Of a stretch of 64,000 nt of DNA, positions 1-8,596 are shown in pieces. This DNA is from an uncultured Clostridia bacterium (GTDB taxonomy: Bacteria; Bacillota; Clostridia; UBA1381; UBA9506), in NCBI GenBank assembly GCA_934438075.1, contig CAKSBF010000001.1:124001-188000 (forward strand), written 5' to 3'. The notes below the pieces were generated by a model. That model ran no database searches. It was not told the DNA's origin and worked only from the letters and a program-made list of their open reading frames with translations. The stretch's first letter is position 1. Every line of letters begins with the position of its first letter. A program made the translations under genes and the position numbers.

Positions 1-1
1 A

Positions 2-313
2 GGAGCAAAAGCTGCAATCTCCAACTTTACGCAATGGCTTGCCGTACACTTCTCTAAAGCAGGGATCCGCGTAAACGCTATTGCACCCGGTTTCTTTGTC
101 ACAAACCAAAACCGTGCTATGCTGTTTGATGCAAGCGGCGCTCCAACAGACAGGACCAAAAAAATACTTGCTGCAACCCCGATGAATCGTTTCGGCGAAG
201 CAGAAGAATTGATCGGCACGCTGCTCTGGTTATTAAACGACCGCGCTTCCGGCTTTGTCGATGGTGTAGTAGTTCCTGTCGACGGCGGTTTTTCCGCATA
301 CAGCGGCGTATAA
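2..313 (+). CDS. SDR-family oxidoreductase, C-terminal fragment (D-mannonate/fructuronate reductase-like)
   Basis: The reading frame is open from base 2 to the TAA at 311-313, so only the last 103 residues are present and the 5' part lies outside the window. The fragment has the second half of a classical short-chain dehydrogenase: a helix carrying the lysine of the YxxxK site (GAKAAISNFTQW), then RVNAIAPGFFVTNQNR and the C-terminal GxxxxVDGG motif (VVVPVDGGFSAYSGV). The wording around NAIAPGFFVT resembles SDRs annotated as D-mannonate oxidoreductases, which act in hexuronate breakdown with an NAD(P) cofactor. That subfamily call is inference, because the cofactor half is missing. It is transcribed toward ftsZ, and strong hairpins separate the two genes. 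Confidence 0.8.
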   Translation, partial: GAKAAISNFTQWLAVHFSKAGIRVNAIAPGFFVTNQNRAMLFDASGAPTDRTKKILAATPMNRFGEAEELIGTLLWLLNDRASGFVDGVVVPVDGGFSAYSGV

Positions 314-340
314 ACTTTATTATAAACACCCAATAAAATG

Positions 341-386
341 AAAGAGGCTGTAGCAAAATGAAATGATTTTACTACAGCCTCTTTTT
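341..386. terminator. Long perfect-stem terminator after the SDR gene
   Basis: A 13-bp arm AAAGAGGCTGTAG (341-353) pairs with CTACAGCCTCTTT (373-385), and AAAAT/ATTTT pairing extends it inward. It ends in a T-run on the plus strand, so it terminates the SDR gene. It may also stop leftward transcripts from ftsZ. A close relative lies at 16068-16113. Confidence 0.85.
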
Positions 387-393
387 ACAAATA

Positions 394-427
394 TGAAGCC
401 GCAAAACCAAAAGTTTTGCGGCTTTAT
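394..427. terminator. Hairpin terminator between SDR gene and ftsZ
   Basis: A perfect 12-bp stem AAGCCGCAAAAC (396-407) / GTTTTGCGGCTT (413-424) lies directly after the ftsZ stop codon. The better T-run (CTTTTTAA) is on the plus-strand side and the minus-strand side has only CATATTTG. It is best read as a bidirectional boundary: first hairpin after ftsZ and backup for the SDR terminator. Confidence 0.75.
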
Positions 428-431
428 CTTT

Positions 432-1670
432 TTAATTCTGGTCTAATCTTCTGCTGCGAGTCAGAAAAGTCGGTACATCTACTGTATCATTGTCATCCTG
501 CACCGGCTGCTGTCCACGCTGAGGCACATTTTTTGCACCAAAACCCTGACCGATATTAGAAAAGCTCTGATTTCCAAAATTCTGACGAGCGCCGCCAAAA
601 GCAGGTCTCTGCTGGGTCTGCGCCTTCGGCTGTCCGTTACCGGACATACCGCCGCGGAATATTGGATTATTTGCAAACGGATTTGCAGATTGCGCACTGC
701 GCTGCGGCTGAACCGGAGCATCTTCAAAACCGGTTGCAATAACGGTAATAACGATCTCATCATTGAGAGACTCATCCAAAGCTGCACCAAAGATAATGTT
801 TGCATTCGGATCTGCTGCCTCATTCACAAATTCCGCAGCATTGTTAATCTCAAACAAGCCAAGGTCAGAGCCGCCGGTAATATTAATCAATACACCGCGT
901 GCACCCTCAATAGAGGTCTCAAGCAACGGGCTCTGAATTGCCATACGCACTGCTTCCTCTGCACGGTTTTCACCGCTCGCACGGCCAACACCCATATGAG
1001 CAATACCCGTATTTTTCATAATGGTAACAACGTCTGCAAAGTCAAGATTTATGTAACCGTTACCCGAAATCAAATCAGAAATACCCTGAACACCCTGACG
1101 TAAAACATCATCAGCCATTTTAAATGCATCTACAAAAGTTGTATGCTGATTGGAAATCTGAAGCAAACGGTCATTCGGAATGGTAACCAAAGAATCCACA
1201 TGGCTCTTCAATTCCTGTATTCCCTCTTCTGCACGCACCATTCTCTGACGACCTTCAAAAGCAAACGGTTTCGTCACAATACCAACCGTTAAAATGCCAA
1301 GTTCTTTCGCAATGCTGGCAACGACCGGGGCTGCACCGGTACCGGTACCACCACCCATGCCGCCTGTAACAAAAACCATGTCACAGCCCTGCAGTGCCTG
1401 TGCTATCTCATCATGACTTTCTTCAGCCGCTTTTGCACCAATCTCCGGGTTTGCTCCCGCGCCAAGTCCTTTTGTCAATTTATCGCCAATCTGTATTTTC
1501 TGGGTTGCCTGAGATGTAAGCAATGCCTGCTTATCCGTGTTGACTGAAATAAAGTCAACTCCCTTAAGTCCAAAATCAATCATTCGATTTACTGCATTGT
1601 TGCCGCCGCCGCCGACGCCGATAACCTTAATCTGGGCAACATTTGCATTTTCAGTGTCAAATTCAAACAC
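432..1670 (-). CDS. ftsZ: Cell division protein FtsZ
   Basis: Tubulin-like GTPase that polymerises into the Z-ring at mid-cell and at the sporulation septum. The 412-aa product has the N-terminal [11 protein letters not shown] nucleotide-binding loop (about 19-30), the tubulin signature GGGTGTG (about 106-112), and NDRLLQ and DFADV further on. A Gln/Asn/Gly-rich linker (about 320-390) leads to the conserved C-terminal peptide VDVPTFL plus a basic tail, which normally binds FtsA, SepF or ZapA-type partners. The start is GTG (1670-1668), preceded by GAGGAG. It is the last gene of the dcw cluster but has its own 190-bp upstream region with a plausible promoter. No ftsA lies beside it, unlike in Bacillus. 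Confidence 0.98.
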   Translation of the reverse strand: MFEFDTENANVAQIKVIGVGGGGNNAVNRMIDFGLKGVDFISVNTDKQALLTSQATQKIQIGDKLTKGLGAGANPEIGAKAAEESHDEIAQALQGCDMVFVTGGMGGGTGTGAAPVVASIAKELGILTVGIVTKPFAFEGRQRMVRAEEGIQELKSHVDSLVTIPNDRLLQISNQHTTFVDAFKMADDVLRQGVQGISDLISGNGYINLDFADVVTIMKNTGIAHMGVGRASGENRAEEAVRMAIQSPLLETSIEGARGVLINITGGSDLGLFEINNAAEFVNEAADPNANIIFGAALDESLNDEIVITVIATGFEDAPVQPQRSAQSANPFANNPIFRGGMSGNGQPKAQTQQRPAFGGARQNFGNQSFSNIGQGFGAKNVPQRGQQPVQDDNDTVDVPTFLTRSRRLDQN

Positions 1671-1748
1671 TTGAAACTCCTCCTCTTTCGTACATACTTA
1701 TCCTATTAAATCGTCTATGCTGTATCATAATATTCGTTAACTTATCTT

Positions 1749-1778
1749 ATTATATCATATTACAAACACATTACACAA
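1749..1778 (-). promoter_or_regulatory. Probable sigma-A promoter of ftsZ
   Basis: On the minus strand TTGTGT (1778-1773), an 18-bp spacer and a perfect TATAAT (1754-1749) lie about 80 bp upstream of the GTG. The rest of 1671-1860 is very AT-rich spacer with nothing else recognisable. Confidence 0.55.
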
Positions 1779-1860
1779 GTATAAATTTTCAATTACAGAC
1801 ATTTTTTTAAAAAAATTTATATAATTTTTACGAAAATCTTCCAAAATATACTTTCATTAC

Positions 1861-2208
1861 TTATTTTTTCAAACGCGACTTCAAATGGTCAAAATAATAG
1901 CGCCGCATAATGGAAAAATTTGTAAATAATCTCGTTCCAAATACAATTAACGCAACCAAGTATAAATCAACATCCAACTTTTTGCCGATAAAAGTGAGTA
2001 ACGCCGCGAGCAACGAATTTCCAATAAAGCCCGATAAAAATATTTGAAGATTAAACGCCTTTTTGGTAATGGAAGATAAGCCTCCGAACACCGAATCAAG
2101 GGATGCCAAAATAATAATTGCCACATATTGGCTGTACTGTGCCGGTACATGAAACGGAAAAAAGAGACCCACCAAGATGCCAAACAGCACGCAAAGCAAA
2201 ACAATCAT
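1861..2208 (-). CDS. sbp: Small basic protein Sbp (DUF1290)
   Basis: The 115-aa product is mostly membrane: an N-terminal segment (about 1-20), two central hydrophobic stretches (about 27-75) and a further one (about 80-96), then a basic cytoplasmic tail ending KSRLKK. Size, topology and position between DUF881 and ftsZ match the Sbp/DUF1290 family found just upstream of ftsA-ftsZ in Bacillus and Clostridia. Its biochemical role is unknown. Its ATG overlaps the DUF881 stop by 4 bp, indicating translational coupling. Confidence 0.88.
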   Translation of the reverse strand: MIVLLCVLFGILVGLFFPFHVPAQYSQYVAIIILASLDSVFGGLSSITKKAFNLQIFLSGFIGNSLLAALLTFIGKKLDVDLYLVALIVFGTRLFTNFSIMRRYYFDHLKSRLKK

Positions 2209-2954
2209 CTTTTTCCCTCCTCTGTAGTTTCCACCGGAGTTGCACTTCTGAAATTTAAAGTACCGCTGTATTTCGGAATCGTAATCTCATCTGACTTAGA
2301 AATGGATATTTCAAAGCCCCAAACCTTTAAACCGTCAATAACACCGCCATTGAGATTTAAGGCCGCCTCCAGCTGATCCGGTTTGCCAATTGCCTTAATC
2401 ACGTAAGGCGGCGCCATTTTTGTATCATTAACCAACACAGTTGGACCAACGCAGCGCACTGCGCTCGTGCTAATGATACGTGAATCATTCACACAAATAG
2501 CCTCGGCACCTGCAGCAGAAAGTTCATTCAAAACACGTCTAATATCCTCGTCATGAATCAGCGTACTGTTTGCCTCTGTCGCATTTCCCATCGCCTTTCG
2601 GTTATTAACATCACTTAAAGAAATGGTAATTCCGGGACCCTTTACATCTACAAGCCCGGCCAAAATCTCTGCGCGGGAAAGCTGTTCTGACATAAATTTA
2701 GAATTTCCGCTTGATTCCTCTGCCTCACTGCGGTATTGCGCAATACTGGTTTCAAACTCACCGACCTGAGCAGTCAGCGCTTCATTTTTTTCCCGTTCTT
2801 TATTCAGTTCTGTCAGTAAATCCTCAATACGCTGATTGTTTTGCTGCTGACTTTCATTATTTTTTGTCACGCTGCGAAACTGTATGGTGATTAAAAATGC
2901 CAATATCATAAATACAACGCCCAACGCGACCTGGGCTTTATAATTTTTCTTCAA
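2205..2954 (-). CDS. DUF881 (YlxW/YlxX-type) membrane-anchored protein
   Basis: The 249-aa product starts with a basic cytoplasmic stub and one transmembrane helix (QVALGVVFMILAFLITIQF). A coiled coil follows (about 40-95, rich in E, Q and N), then the DUF881 core with VKGPGITISLSDV, NELSAAGAEAICVND and TVLVNDTKMAPPYVIKAIG. The family lies in dcw clusters and is presumed divisome- or envelope-associated; no activity is established. I chose the TTG at 2954 because AAGGAAGGAG sits 7-8 bp before it. The upstream in-frame ATG at 2993 has no ribosome binding site and would overlap ftsQ by 23 bp. Confidence 0.85.
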   Translation of the reverse strand: MKKNYKAQVALGVVFMILAFLITIQFRSVTKNNESQQQNNQRIEDLLTELNKEREKNEALTAQVGEFETSIAQYRSEAEESSGNSKFMSEQLSRAEILAGLVDVKGPGITISLSDVNNRKAMGNATEANSTLIHDEDIRRVLNELSAAGAEAICVNDSRIISTSAVRCVGPTVLVNDTKMAPPYVIKAIGKPDQLEAALNLNGGVIDGLKVWGFEISISKSDEITIPKYSGTLNFRSATPVETTEEGKR

Positions 2955-2970
2955 ATATGCTGCTCCTTCC

Positions 2971-3864
2971 TTATTGCTCCCGCGATTTATCATCGGATGG
3001 CGGAATGCTGCTCATTGCCGGCTCTTCGCTCGGTCGGGGAGACTCTTTCTCCCGCGGCTTAGCACTTTCTTCTGCCGATCCGACTTCCGTCTCTTCTTTC
3101 TCCGGCTCCGGTGACGGCTTGGTTTCCTCTCGCCCGGTAAATACTTTTGACGGAGTCGTAAGATCTACATACGTACCCGGAGAACGATCTATCTGTGGCA
3201 AAATCGCATTTAACATTTTCATTTTATAGTCCATATCATCAAACTTCGCAAAATTAACACGAAATCCTTCGCGATAAATAGCCGAAATGTTTGTAATATC
3301 ACTAAAATCAATTTGCTGCATCTGCTCCAGCTGACCATTTTCTTTAAAATATTGAATACAACTTAATATTATATCAAACTTTACCCCATCTTGTACAGCT
3401 ATTTTTTGAGAAATTTCTGCGTTTTCTATCTCAAGACCTATAACCTGCGGCAATTCCCAGCCGGAATTATCGGAAATTTGCTCTAAAACCTTCCCTTCAC
3501 AGTTTGTCAGTAAATAGCCTGTTGTATACGGAATCATCAGTTCCGCATAACATTCTGTCACACAAATCCGCACAGTAGAAGGAAGTTTGCGTTTTATCCG
3601 CACAGTATCCAGATAAGCAAGCGTTTCAAGGCTCCCTCTGATAGATTTCTTATTTATCTTAAAAATATTCGTTCCGAGTGCAAGATTCACCCTATCTAAA
3701 ATTTCTTCTGTCGCCACCTGCGCATTTCCCTCTACCGCGATTTCCGTAATATGAAAAAAAGGCGCAAACAGGCAAAAGCTGACAAGCATTATCACCAGCA
3801 GCAAAAACACTGTTATTATGCGCCTCAATCTTCCTTTTTTGCGTTTCTTTTGTGTTTTTCCCAT
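2971..3864 (-). CDS. ftsQ: Cell division protein FtsQ/DivIB
   Basis: Bitopic divisome protein of 297 aa. A basic cytoplasmic tail (KTQKKRKKGRLRR) precedes one transmembrane helix (about 17-36). A POTRA-like domain follows directly (FHITEIAVEGN, about 37-107), then the FtsQ beta domain (TVRICVTECYAELMI onward). The last 50 residues are a Pro/Glu/Ser/Lys-rich tail that is probably disordered outside the membrane. FtsQ/DivIB forms a complex with FtsL and FtsB/DivIC that activates septal peptidoglycan synthesis. Its place between murA and DUF881 fits the dcw order. The ATG at 3864 follows a modest GAAGGG site. Confidence 0.9.
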   Translation of the reverse strand: MGKTQKKRKKGRLRRIITVFLLLVIMLVSFCLFAPFFHITEIAVEGNAQVATEEILDRVNLALGTNIFKINKKSIRGSLETLAYLDTVRIKRKLPSTVRICVTECYAELMIPYTTGYLLTNCEGKVLEQISDNSGWELPQVIGLEIENAEISQKIAVQDGVKFDIILSCIQYFKENGQLEQMQQIDFSDITNISAIYREGFRVNFAKFDDMDYKMKMLNAILPQIDRSPGTYVDLTTPSKVFTGREETKPSPEPEKEETEVGSAEESAKPREKESPRPSEEPAMSSIPPSDDKSREQ

Positions 3865-3919
3865 CTTGTCATTTTCCCTTCGTATATCAAATTAATGCCT
3901 TAAAAAGAATAACATATAT

Positions 3920-5173
3920 TCAGTCGATTCTGCGAACATTTGCCCCTAAAAGTGCCAGCGTTTCTGTCAGATTTTCATAACCACGATCAATATAATGCGG
4001 ATTTTCCAATTCCGTTACACCTTCTGCTGCAAGAGCCGCAACCGCTAACGCTGCACCGCCCCGCAAATCCGCTGCGCTCACAATTGCGCCTGACAGTTTT
4101 GGTGTACCGCGAATTACAGCCATTCTGCCGTCAACCGTAACATCCGCACCCATACGTACCAATTCTTCGGCAATTTTAAAACGGCTTTCAAATATAGTTT
4201 CTTTAATAATAGAAGTACCTTCCGCTGTACAAAGCATTGCTAAAAACATAGACTGCGCATCGGTCGGAAAGCCCGGATAAGGCATGGTAGTAATCTCTGA
4301 GATAGCACGAAGCCTCTGCGGCGCCCTCAGTTTCACCCAGTCGTGACCGCTTGCCACTTCACAGCCACATTCTCTTAGACATGCCAGTGTTGCAGATAAA
4401 TGCTCCGGACGCACACGCCTAAGCTCCACAGTGCCGCCTGTCACCGCTGCACAGCACAAATAAGTCGTTGCCACAATCCGATCCGGCATAACCCGGTATT
4501 CCGTCGGCCGGAGTTCTGAAACTCCCTCAATTTCAATTCTGGAAGAACCTGCACCCGATATTTTAGCGCCCATTTGATTTAAAAATGATGCCAAATCCTC
4601 TATTTCCGGTTCCTTTGCTGCATTTTCAATTACTGTTTTCCCCTCAGCAAGCGCTGCTGCCAACATAATATTTTCCGTTGCGCCAACACTCGGAAAAGAT
4701 AAATGTAATTCTTTTCCCTGCATTTCCAAACCATTGCACAAAATATACCCATGTGTTTCCTTTATTTTCACACCCAGTTCACGCAATGCTTTCATGTGTA
4801 AATCAATGGGTCTCGGTCCCAGTTCACAACCGCCCGGTGCGCTGATTTTTGCATACTTGTTCCGCGCCAAAATTGCTCCCATAAACACAATGGAGGAACG
4901 AAGCTGACGCATCAGCTTTTCCGGAATATGATTTCCAAGCTGTCCTCTGGTATCAATCGTTAAAGTGTTTCCGTTACGCTCGGCTTTCGCGCCCAGATAT
5001 CTCAAGATATCCAATGTGATGTCCACATCACGCAGGTCGGGACAATTATGTAATACATTTACACCTTCATTTAACACAGTGGCTGCCAAAATAGGCAGGA
5101 CGGCATTTTTTGCTCCCTGTATATCAATTGCTCCGGAAAGCGGAGTCCCTCCCTCTATCAGTATTCTGCTCAT
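3920..5173 (-). CDS. murA: UDP-N-acetylglucosamine 1-carboxyvinyltransferase MurA
   Basis: Transfers enolpyruvate from PEP to UDP-GlcNAc, the first committed step of peptidoglycan synthesis, in the cytoplasm. The 417-aa product begins MSRILIEGGTPLSG, has the substrate-binding QGAKNAVLPILAA, and carries the catalytic-loop cysteine in APGGCELGPRPIDLH, the residue attacked by fosfomycin. The C-terminal half has GFPTDAQSMFLAML and IDRGYENLTE. The start is the ATG at 5173, with GGAGGTG 8 bp before it; an upstream in-frame extension has no ribosome site. In Bacillus this position of the cluster holds murB, so the order is variant here. Confidence 0.95.
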   Translation of the reverse strand: MSRILIEGGTPLSGAIDIQGAKNAVLPILAATVLNEGVNVLHNCPDLRDVDITLDILRYLGAKAERNGNTLTIDTRGQLGNHIPEKLMRQLRSSIVFMGAILARNKYAKISAPGGCELGPRPIDLHMKALRELGVKIKETHGYILCNGLEMQGKELHLSFPSVGATENIMLAAALAEGKTVIENAAKEPEIEDLASFLNQMGAKISGAGSSRIEIEGVSELRPTEYRVMPDRIVATTYLCCAAVTGGTVELRRVRPEHLSATLACLRECGCEVASGHDWVKLRAPQRLRAISEITTMPYPGFPTDAQSMFLAMLCTAEGTSIIKETIFESRFKIAEELVRMGADVTVDGRMAVIRGTPKLSGAIVSAADLRGGAALAVAALAAEGVTELENPHYIDRGYENLTETLALLGANVRRID

Positions 5174-5247
5174 AAAGCTGCACCTCCAGATATTGTAATC
5201 CGCAATCAAATAATACAATATCATAGTATGCAGCAAACACAAATCGG

Positions 5248-6351
5248 TTACTCTCTGCCTGCCATCAATTGCAACGCACAGTCACAAATTCTTTTTGTTC
5301 CATCGGTAATGCCCATTTTCAGGGAATTTTTACTCATATTCTCCCGTTTTTCACGATTAAAAATTAAGGAATCAATCTCTTTTTGCAACCGCTCCGGAGT
5401 CAGCTCATCTTCCAATATTACAACCGCTGCGCCGCCTGCTTCCAAGCTTTTCGCATTCATCACCTGATGGTTGTGCGCCACATTCGGCGACGGAATTAAA
5501 ATAGCAGGACGTCCCAACGCCGTCAGTTCACTGATTGTCAGCGCACCTGCACGCGCAATTACTAAATCTGCTGCCGGCATGACCTCCTCCATATTATAAA
5601 TATACGGAACAAAGCGCACATGCTCTGACAGTTTTCGGCTGTCCGTCATGCTGATTGTCTCATCATAGTAACGTTTGCCGCATCCTGCCAAAAATTGCAG
5701 TTTATCTGTATCGGCATGATTAATAAACTCCGCCGCTGCCCGGTTTAATGCGCGCGCTCCCAAGCTTCCGCCAAGAGACACAATAAACGGACGCGAATCA
5801 AGTTTCAAACGATTTCTTGCCTCTTCATAAGAAATTTCCAGCATATTTTCCCGAAGCGGATTGCCCGTGAGAACACACTTTTTGGCAATTGCTTCCTTAA
5901 AATATTTTTTAGTGTCTGCAAAACTAATCGCAAGCACATCTGCAAAACGCGCCGTCATTTTTACCGTCACGCCCGGAATAACATTTTGTTCATGGATCAC
6001 GGTGGGGATTCCCAAGCGATGCGCCGCAAACATAACGGGCGCACAAACATAACCGCCCGTACCTATTACAATATCGGGAGAAAATTTTTTAATTATTTTT
6101 TTGCAGTCGCAAATTGCCTGAAAGAAATGATACAAAACAGTAATATTTTTCGGCGTTAGCTTACGGATTAAGCCCTCAACTACGACAGTTTCCATCGGAA
6201 AACCGGCCTTAGGTACAAGGGTGCTTTCCAATCCTTTCTTCGTCCCGACAAACAAAATCTCTGCATTATGATATTTCCGAAAATATCCGGCAATTGCCAG
6301 AGCCGGATTAATATGCCCTGCCGTTCCGCCTCCGGATACCAAAACTCTCAT
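5248..6351 (-). CDS. murG: UDP-GlcNAc:lipid I N-acetylglucosaminyltransferase MurG
   Basis: Makes lipid II from lipid I at the inner face of the membrane. The 367-aa GT28 protein has the N-terminal GGGTAGHINPALAIA loop, IGTGGYVCAPVMFAA and VIHEQNVIPG in the acceptor domain. In the donor domain it has SLGGSLGARALN and the UDP-GlcNAc-binding ARAGALTISELTALGRPAILIPSP. The length is normal. The ATG at 6351 follows GGGAGG with good spacing. It lies 17 bp after ftsW/spoVE and 74 bp before murA, and is clearly cotranscribed with both. Confidence 0.97.
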   Translation of the reverse strand: MRVLVSGGGTAGHINPALAIAGYFRKYHNAEILFVGTKKGLESTLVPKAGFPMETVVVEGLIRKLTPKNITVLYHFFQAICDCKKIIKKFSPDIVIGTGGYVCAPVMFAAHRLGIPTVIHEQNVIPGVTVKMTARFADVLAISFADTKKYFKEAIAKKCVLTGNPLRENMLEISYEEARNRLKLDSRPFIVSLGGSLGARALNRAAAEFINHADTDKLQFLAGCGKRYYDETISMTDSRKLSEHVRFVPYIYNMEEVMPAADLVIARAGALTISELTALGRPAILIPSPNVAHNHQVMNAKSLEAGGAAVVILEDELTPERLQKEIDSLIFNREKRENMSKNSLKMGITDGTKRICDCALQLMAGRE

Positions 6352-6368
6352 AGCAAACCTCCCAATTG

Positions 6369-7544
6369 TTAAATAGGCTGTTTTTTAAATTTTGAAACAT
6401 TAACCACAATCCCCATTGCCGCAAGCAAAAACACCAACGATGATCCGCCGGCGCTAAAAAACGGCAGCGGTATACCGGTGGTCGGTATAGACGAAGTAAC
6501 AACGGCAATATTTAATACCACCTGCACGCCCACCAGTGCGATAATGCCGGTCACCAACAGACTGCCGAACGTATCGGGTGCGTTCATTGCAATTTTAATG
6601 CCGCGGTAAATCATATAGGCAAACAGGGCCAAAATGGCAAGCGCCCCAATCAAGCCAAGCTCTTCACAAACAATGGAAAAAATAAAGTCATTCTGCGGTT
6701 CGGAAACATACATGTACTTTTGGCGCGAGTTACCAAAGCCAACGCCGAAAAGCCCTCCCGAACCAATCGCATAAAGCGACTGGATAATCTGCCAACCGTC
6801 TCCAAGACGATCCTGAAACGGATTGGTAAAGGTGATTAAACGCTGCAAGCGGTATGGCTCAAAAATAGCTACGCCGATGCCAAGCGGTATTACAGGCACC
6901 GCGGCCATAGCAAAATAACGCACTCTCGCGCCCGCTACCAGCATCATAATCACCATAGTAAGACCGATAATGATACAAACACTAAAATGCGGTTCCAAAA
7001 TGAGCAATACCAAAAATACTCCTAACAGCGCCCAATAACGTACCAAATATTTAAATTCCTTTATTTTTCCTTTTGCCACAGACATACTATAGGCAAAGTA
7101 AATAATTAGGCCGATTTTTGCAATTTCAGAAGGCTGGAAACTGAAACTTTCCGTTCCAAGCCACCGTCTTGCACCTTTTACCTTAATACCTACAACCAAA
7201 ACCGCCAGCAGTAAAACAGCGCAACCCACTAAAATAGGCACTGCCAGTCTTTTATAATTGCGGTAATCAAAATTTGCCGTAAAAAACATAGCACCAACGC
7301 CCAAAATCGCCCAAATGAGCTGTTTCTTAATCACCAAAAATCCGTTGTCATACTGATAGTAAGCGGTGGGATAGCTTGCTGAAAATACCATAATTAACCC
7401 CAGCACCAAAAGAAGAATAACGCTGATTAAAAAGCCAAAATCAAGCGCAGTACGCTTTACTCTTACGCGTGTAAGGGGAGATGCTCCCTTTTTACTGCCG
7501 CCCGCATTGCTATGTTTTCCCGAAGCTCTCGTCTGCGTATACAC
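6369..7544 (-). CDS. ftsW: SEDS peptidoglycan glycosyltransferase FtsW/SpoVE
   Basis: Polytopic membrane protein of 391 aa with about ten transmembrane helices. It has SEDS-family signatures: RRWLGTESFSFQPSEIAK, GDGWQIIQSLYAIGSGG, and near the C terminus the FtsW/RodA motif TTGIPLPFFSAGGSSL. SEDS proteins polymerise lipid II with a partner class B PBP, here presumably the PBP at 11430-13628. The position between mraY and murG is where Bacillus has spoVE, so a sporulation-specific role is possible; sequence alone does not separate FtsW from SpoVE. The start appears to be GTG (7544) with a weak GGTGG site. Confidence 0.92.
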   Translation of the reverse strand: MYTQTRASGKHSNAGGSKKGASPLTRVRVKRTALDFGFLISVILLLVLGLIMVFSASYPTAYYQYDNGFLVIKKQLIWAILGVGAMFFTANFDYRNYKRLAVPILVGCAVLLLAVLVVGIKVKGARRWLGTESFSFQPSEIAKIGLIIYFAYSMSVAKGKIKEFKYLVRYWALLGVFLVLLILEPHFSVCIIIGLTMVIMMLVAGARVRYFAMAAVPVIPLGIGVAIFEPYRLQRLITFTNPFQDRLGDGWQIIQSLYAIGSGGLFGVGFGNSRQKYMYVSEPQNDFIFSIVCEELGLIGALAILALFAYMIYRGIKIAMNAPDTFGSLLVTGIIALVGVQVVLNIAVVTSSIPTTGIPLPFFSAGGSSLVFLLAAMGIVVNVSKFKKQPI

Positions 7545-7584
7545 TCACACCACCACCCGGTTTTTAAGAATATATTTTTCACAT

Positions 7585-8562
7585 TTACACAAAAATTTTC
7601 ATCATACTAATAAACGCCAGCACACACAGCACAACCGTTGCACCGGAAAACAGCAAAACAATTTTAACCTCCGAAAACCCACACATCTCAAAGTGGTGAT
7701 GAATCGGACTCATTTTAAATACTCTCTTGCCCGTCAGTTTAAAAGAGGTCACCTGAATAATAACGGAAAGTGTTTCGATTAAATAAACCCCTCCGATGAT
7801 AATTAAAATCAACGGCAGCTTCAAAGCCACTGCCGCAGCAGCACATGCACCGCCCAAAAATAATGAACCGGTATCTCCCATAAAAACCTTTGCCGGATAA
7901 GCATTAAATACCAAAAATGCAAGACAGGCCCCGCTGACTGTACCGATGAAGATTGCTACTGCCGTCTCCTTCATTAAAAATGCAGCAACCGTCAAAAACA
8001 AGCTGACAACGAGAGTGACCGTTGCCGCAAGCCCATCCAGTCCATCTGTCAGATTTACACTATTAACCATAGCTAACTGAACAAATACAATAAACGGAAT
8101 GATAAGGAGACCAATATCTACCGTTGTATCTATAAAAGGAATTATAATTTCTCCATTTAAATAGCCCATATAATTCAGTGCCAGCGTACTGATGATGCTG
8201 ACTAAAAGCTGTGCCGAAAACTTTTGCTTTGCAGAAAGACCAAGGTTGCGTTTCATTACGACTTTAATAAAATCGTCTATAAAGCCGATTGCACCAAATA
8301 AGACCGCACAGCCCAGCAAAATTAAAATTTCAAAATTTCCCCTTGCCGGTAAATAAGCAAAAACGAGAGTTGCGACAACAACCGCGAATATCATGGTAAT
8401 GCCGCCCATTGTCGGCGTTCCGCTCTTTTTTTGGTGCCAACTCGGCCCCTCTTCACGAATACTCTGCCCAAATTTTAAACGATGCAAAAACGGGATTAAA
8501 ATCGGCGTTGTAATCAGGCAAATTAATGCGGAACATGCCGTTGCACTCAGTATACTTTTCAA
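7585..8562 (-). CDS. mraY: Phospho-N-acetylmuramoyl-pentapeptide transferase MraY
   Basis: Transfers phospho-MurNAc-pentapeptide to undecaprenyl phosphate, giving lipid I. The 325-aa protein has about ten hydrophobic helices and MraY motifs: TPTMGGITM, the acidic GFIDDFIKV, NLTDGLDGLAA, FMGDTGSLFLGG and the histidine cluster SPIHHHFEMCG near the C terminus. The start seems to be TTG (8562), after AAGGGG. The next gene is ftsW/spoVE. The murD that often sits between them is absent. Confidence 0.96.
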   Translation of the reverse strand: MKSILSATACSALICLITTPILIPFLHRLKFGQSIREEGPSWHQKKSGTPTMGGITMIFAVVVATLVFAYLPARGNFEILILLGCAVLFGAIGFIDDFIKVVMKRNLGLSAKQKFSAQLLVSIISTLALNYMGYLNGEIIIPFIDTTVDIGLLIIPFIVFVQLAMVNSVNLTDGLDGLAATVTLVVSLFLTVAAFLMKETAVAIFIGTVSGACLAFLVFNAYPAKVFMGDTGSLFLGGACAAAAVALKLPLILIIIGGVYLIETLSVIIQVTSFKLTGKRVFKMSPIHHHFEMCGFSEVKIVLLFSGATVVLCVLAFISMMKIFV

Positions 8563-8596
8563 ATTATTTCAGCCCCTTATCTCCGGAATCTTACTT

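Noticed and set aside
3920..5242. 23-residue N-terminal extension of murA
   Set aside because: The homologous start and a strong ribosome site are at 5173; the extension has no site of its own.
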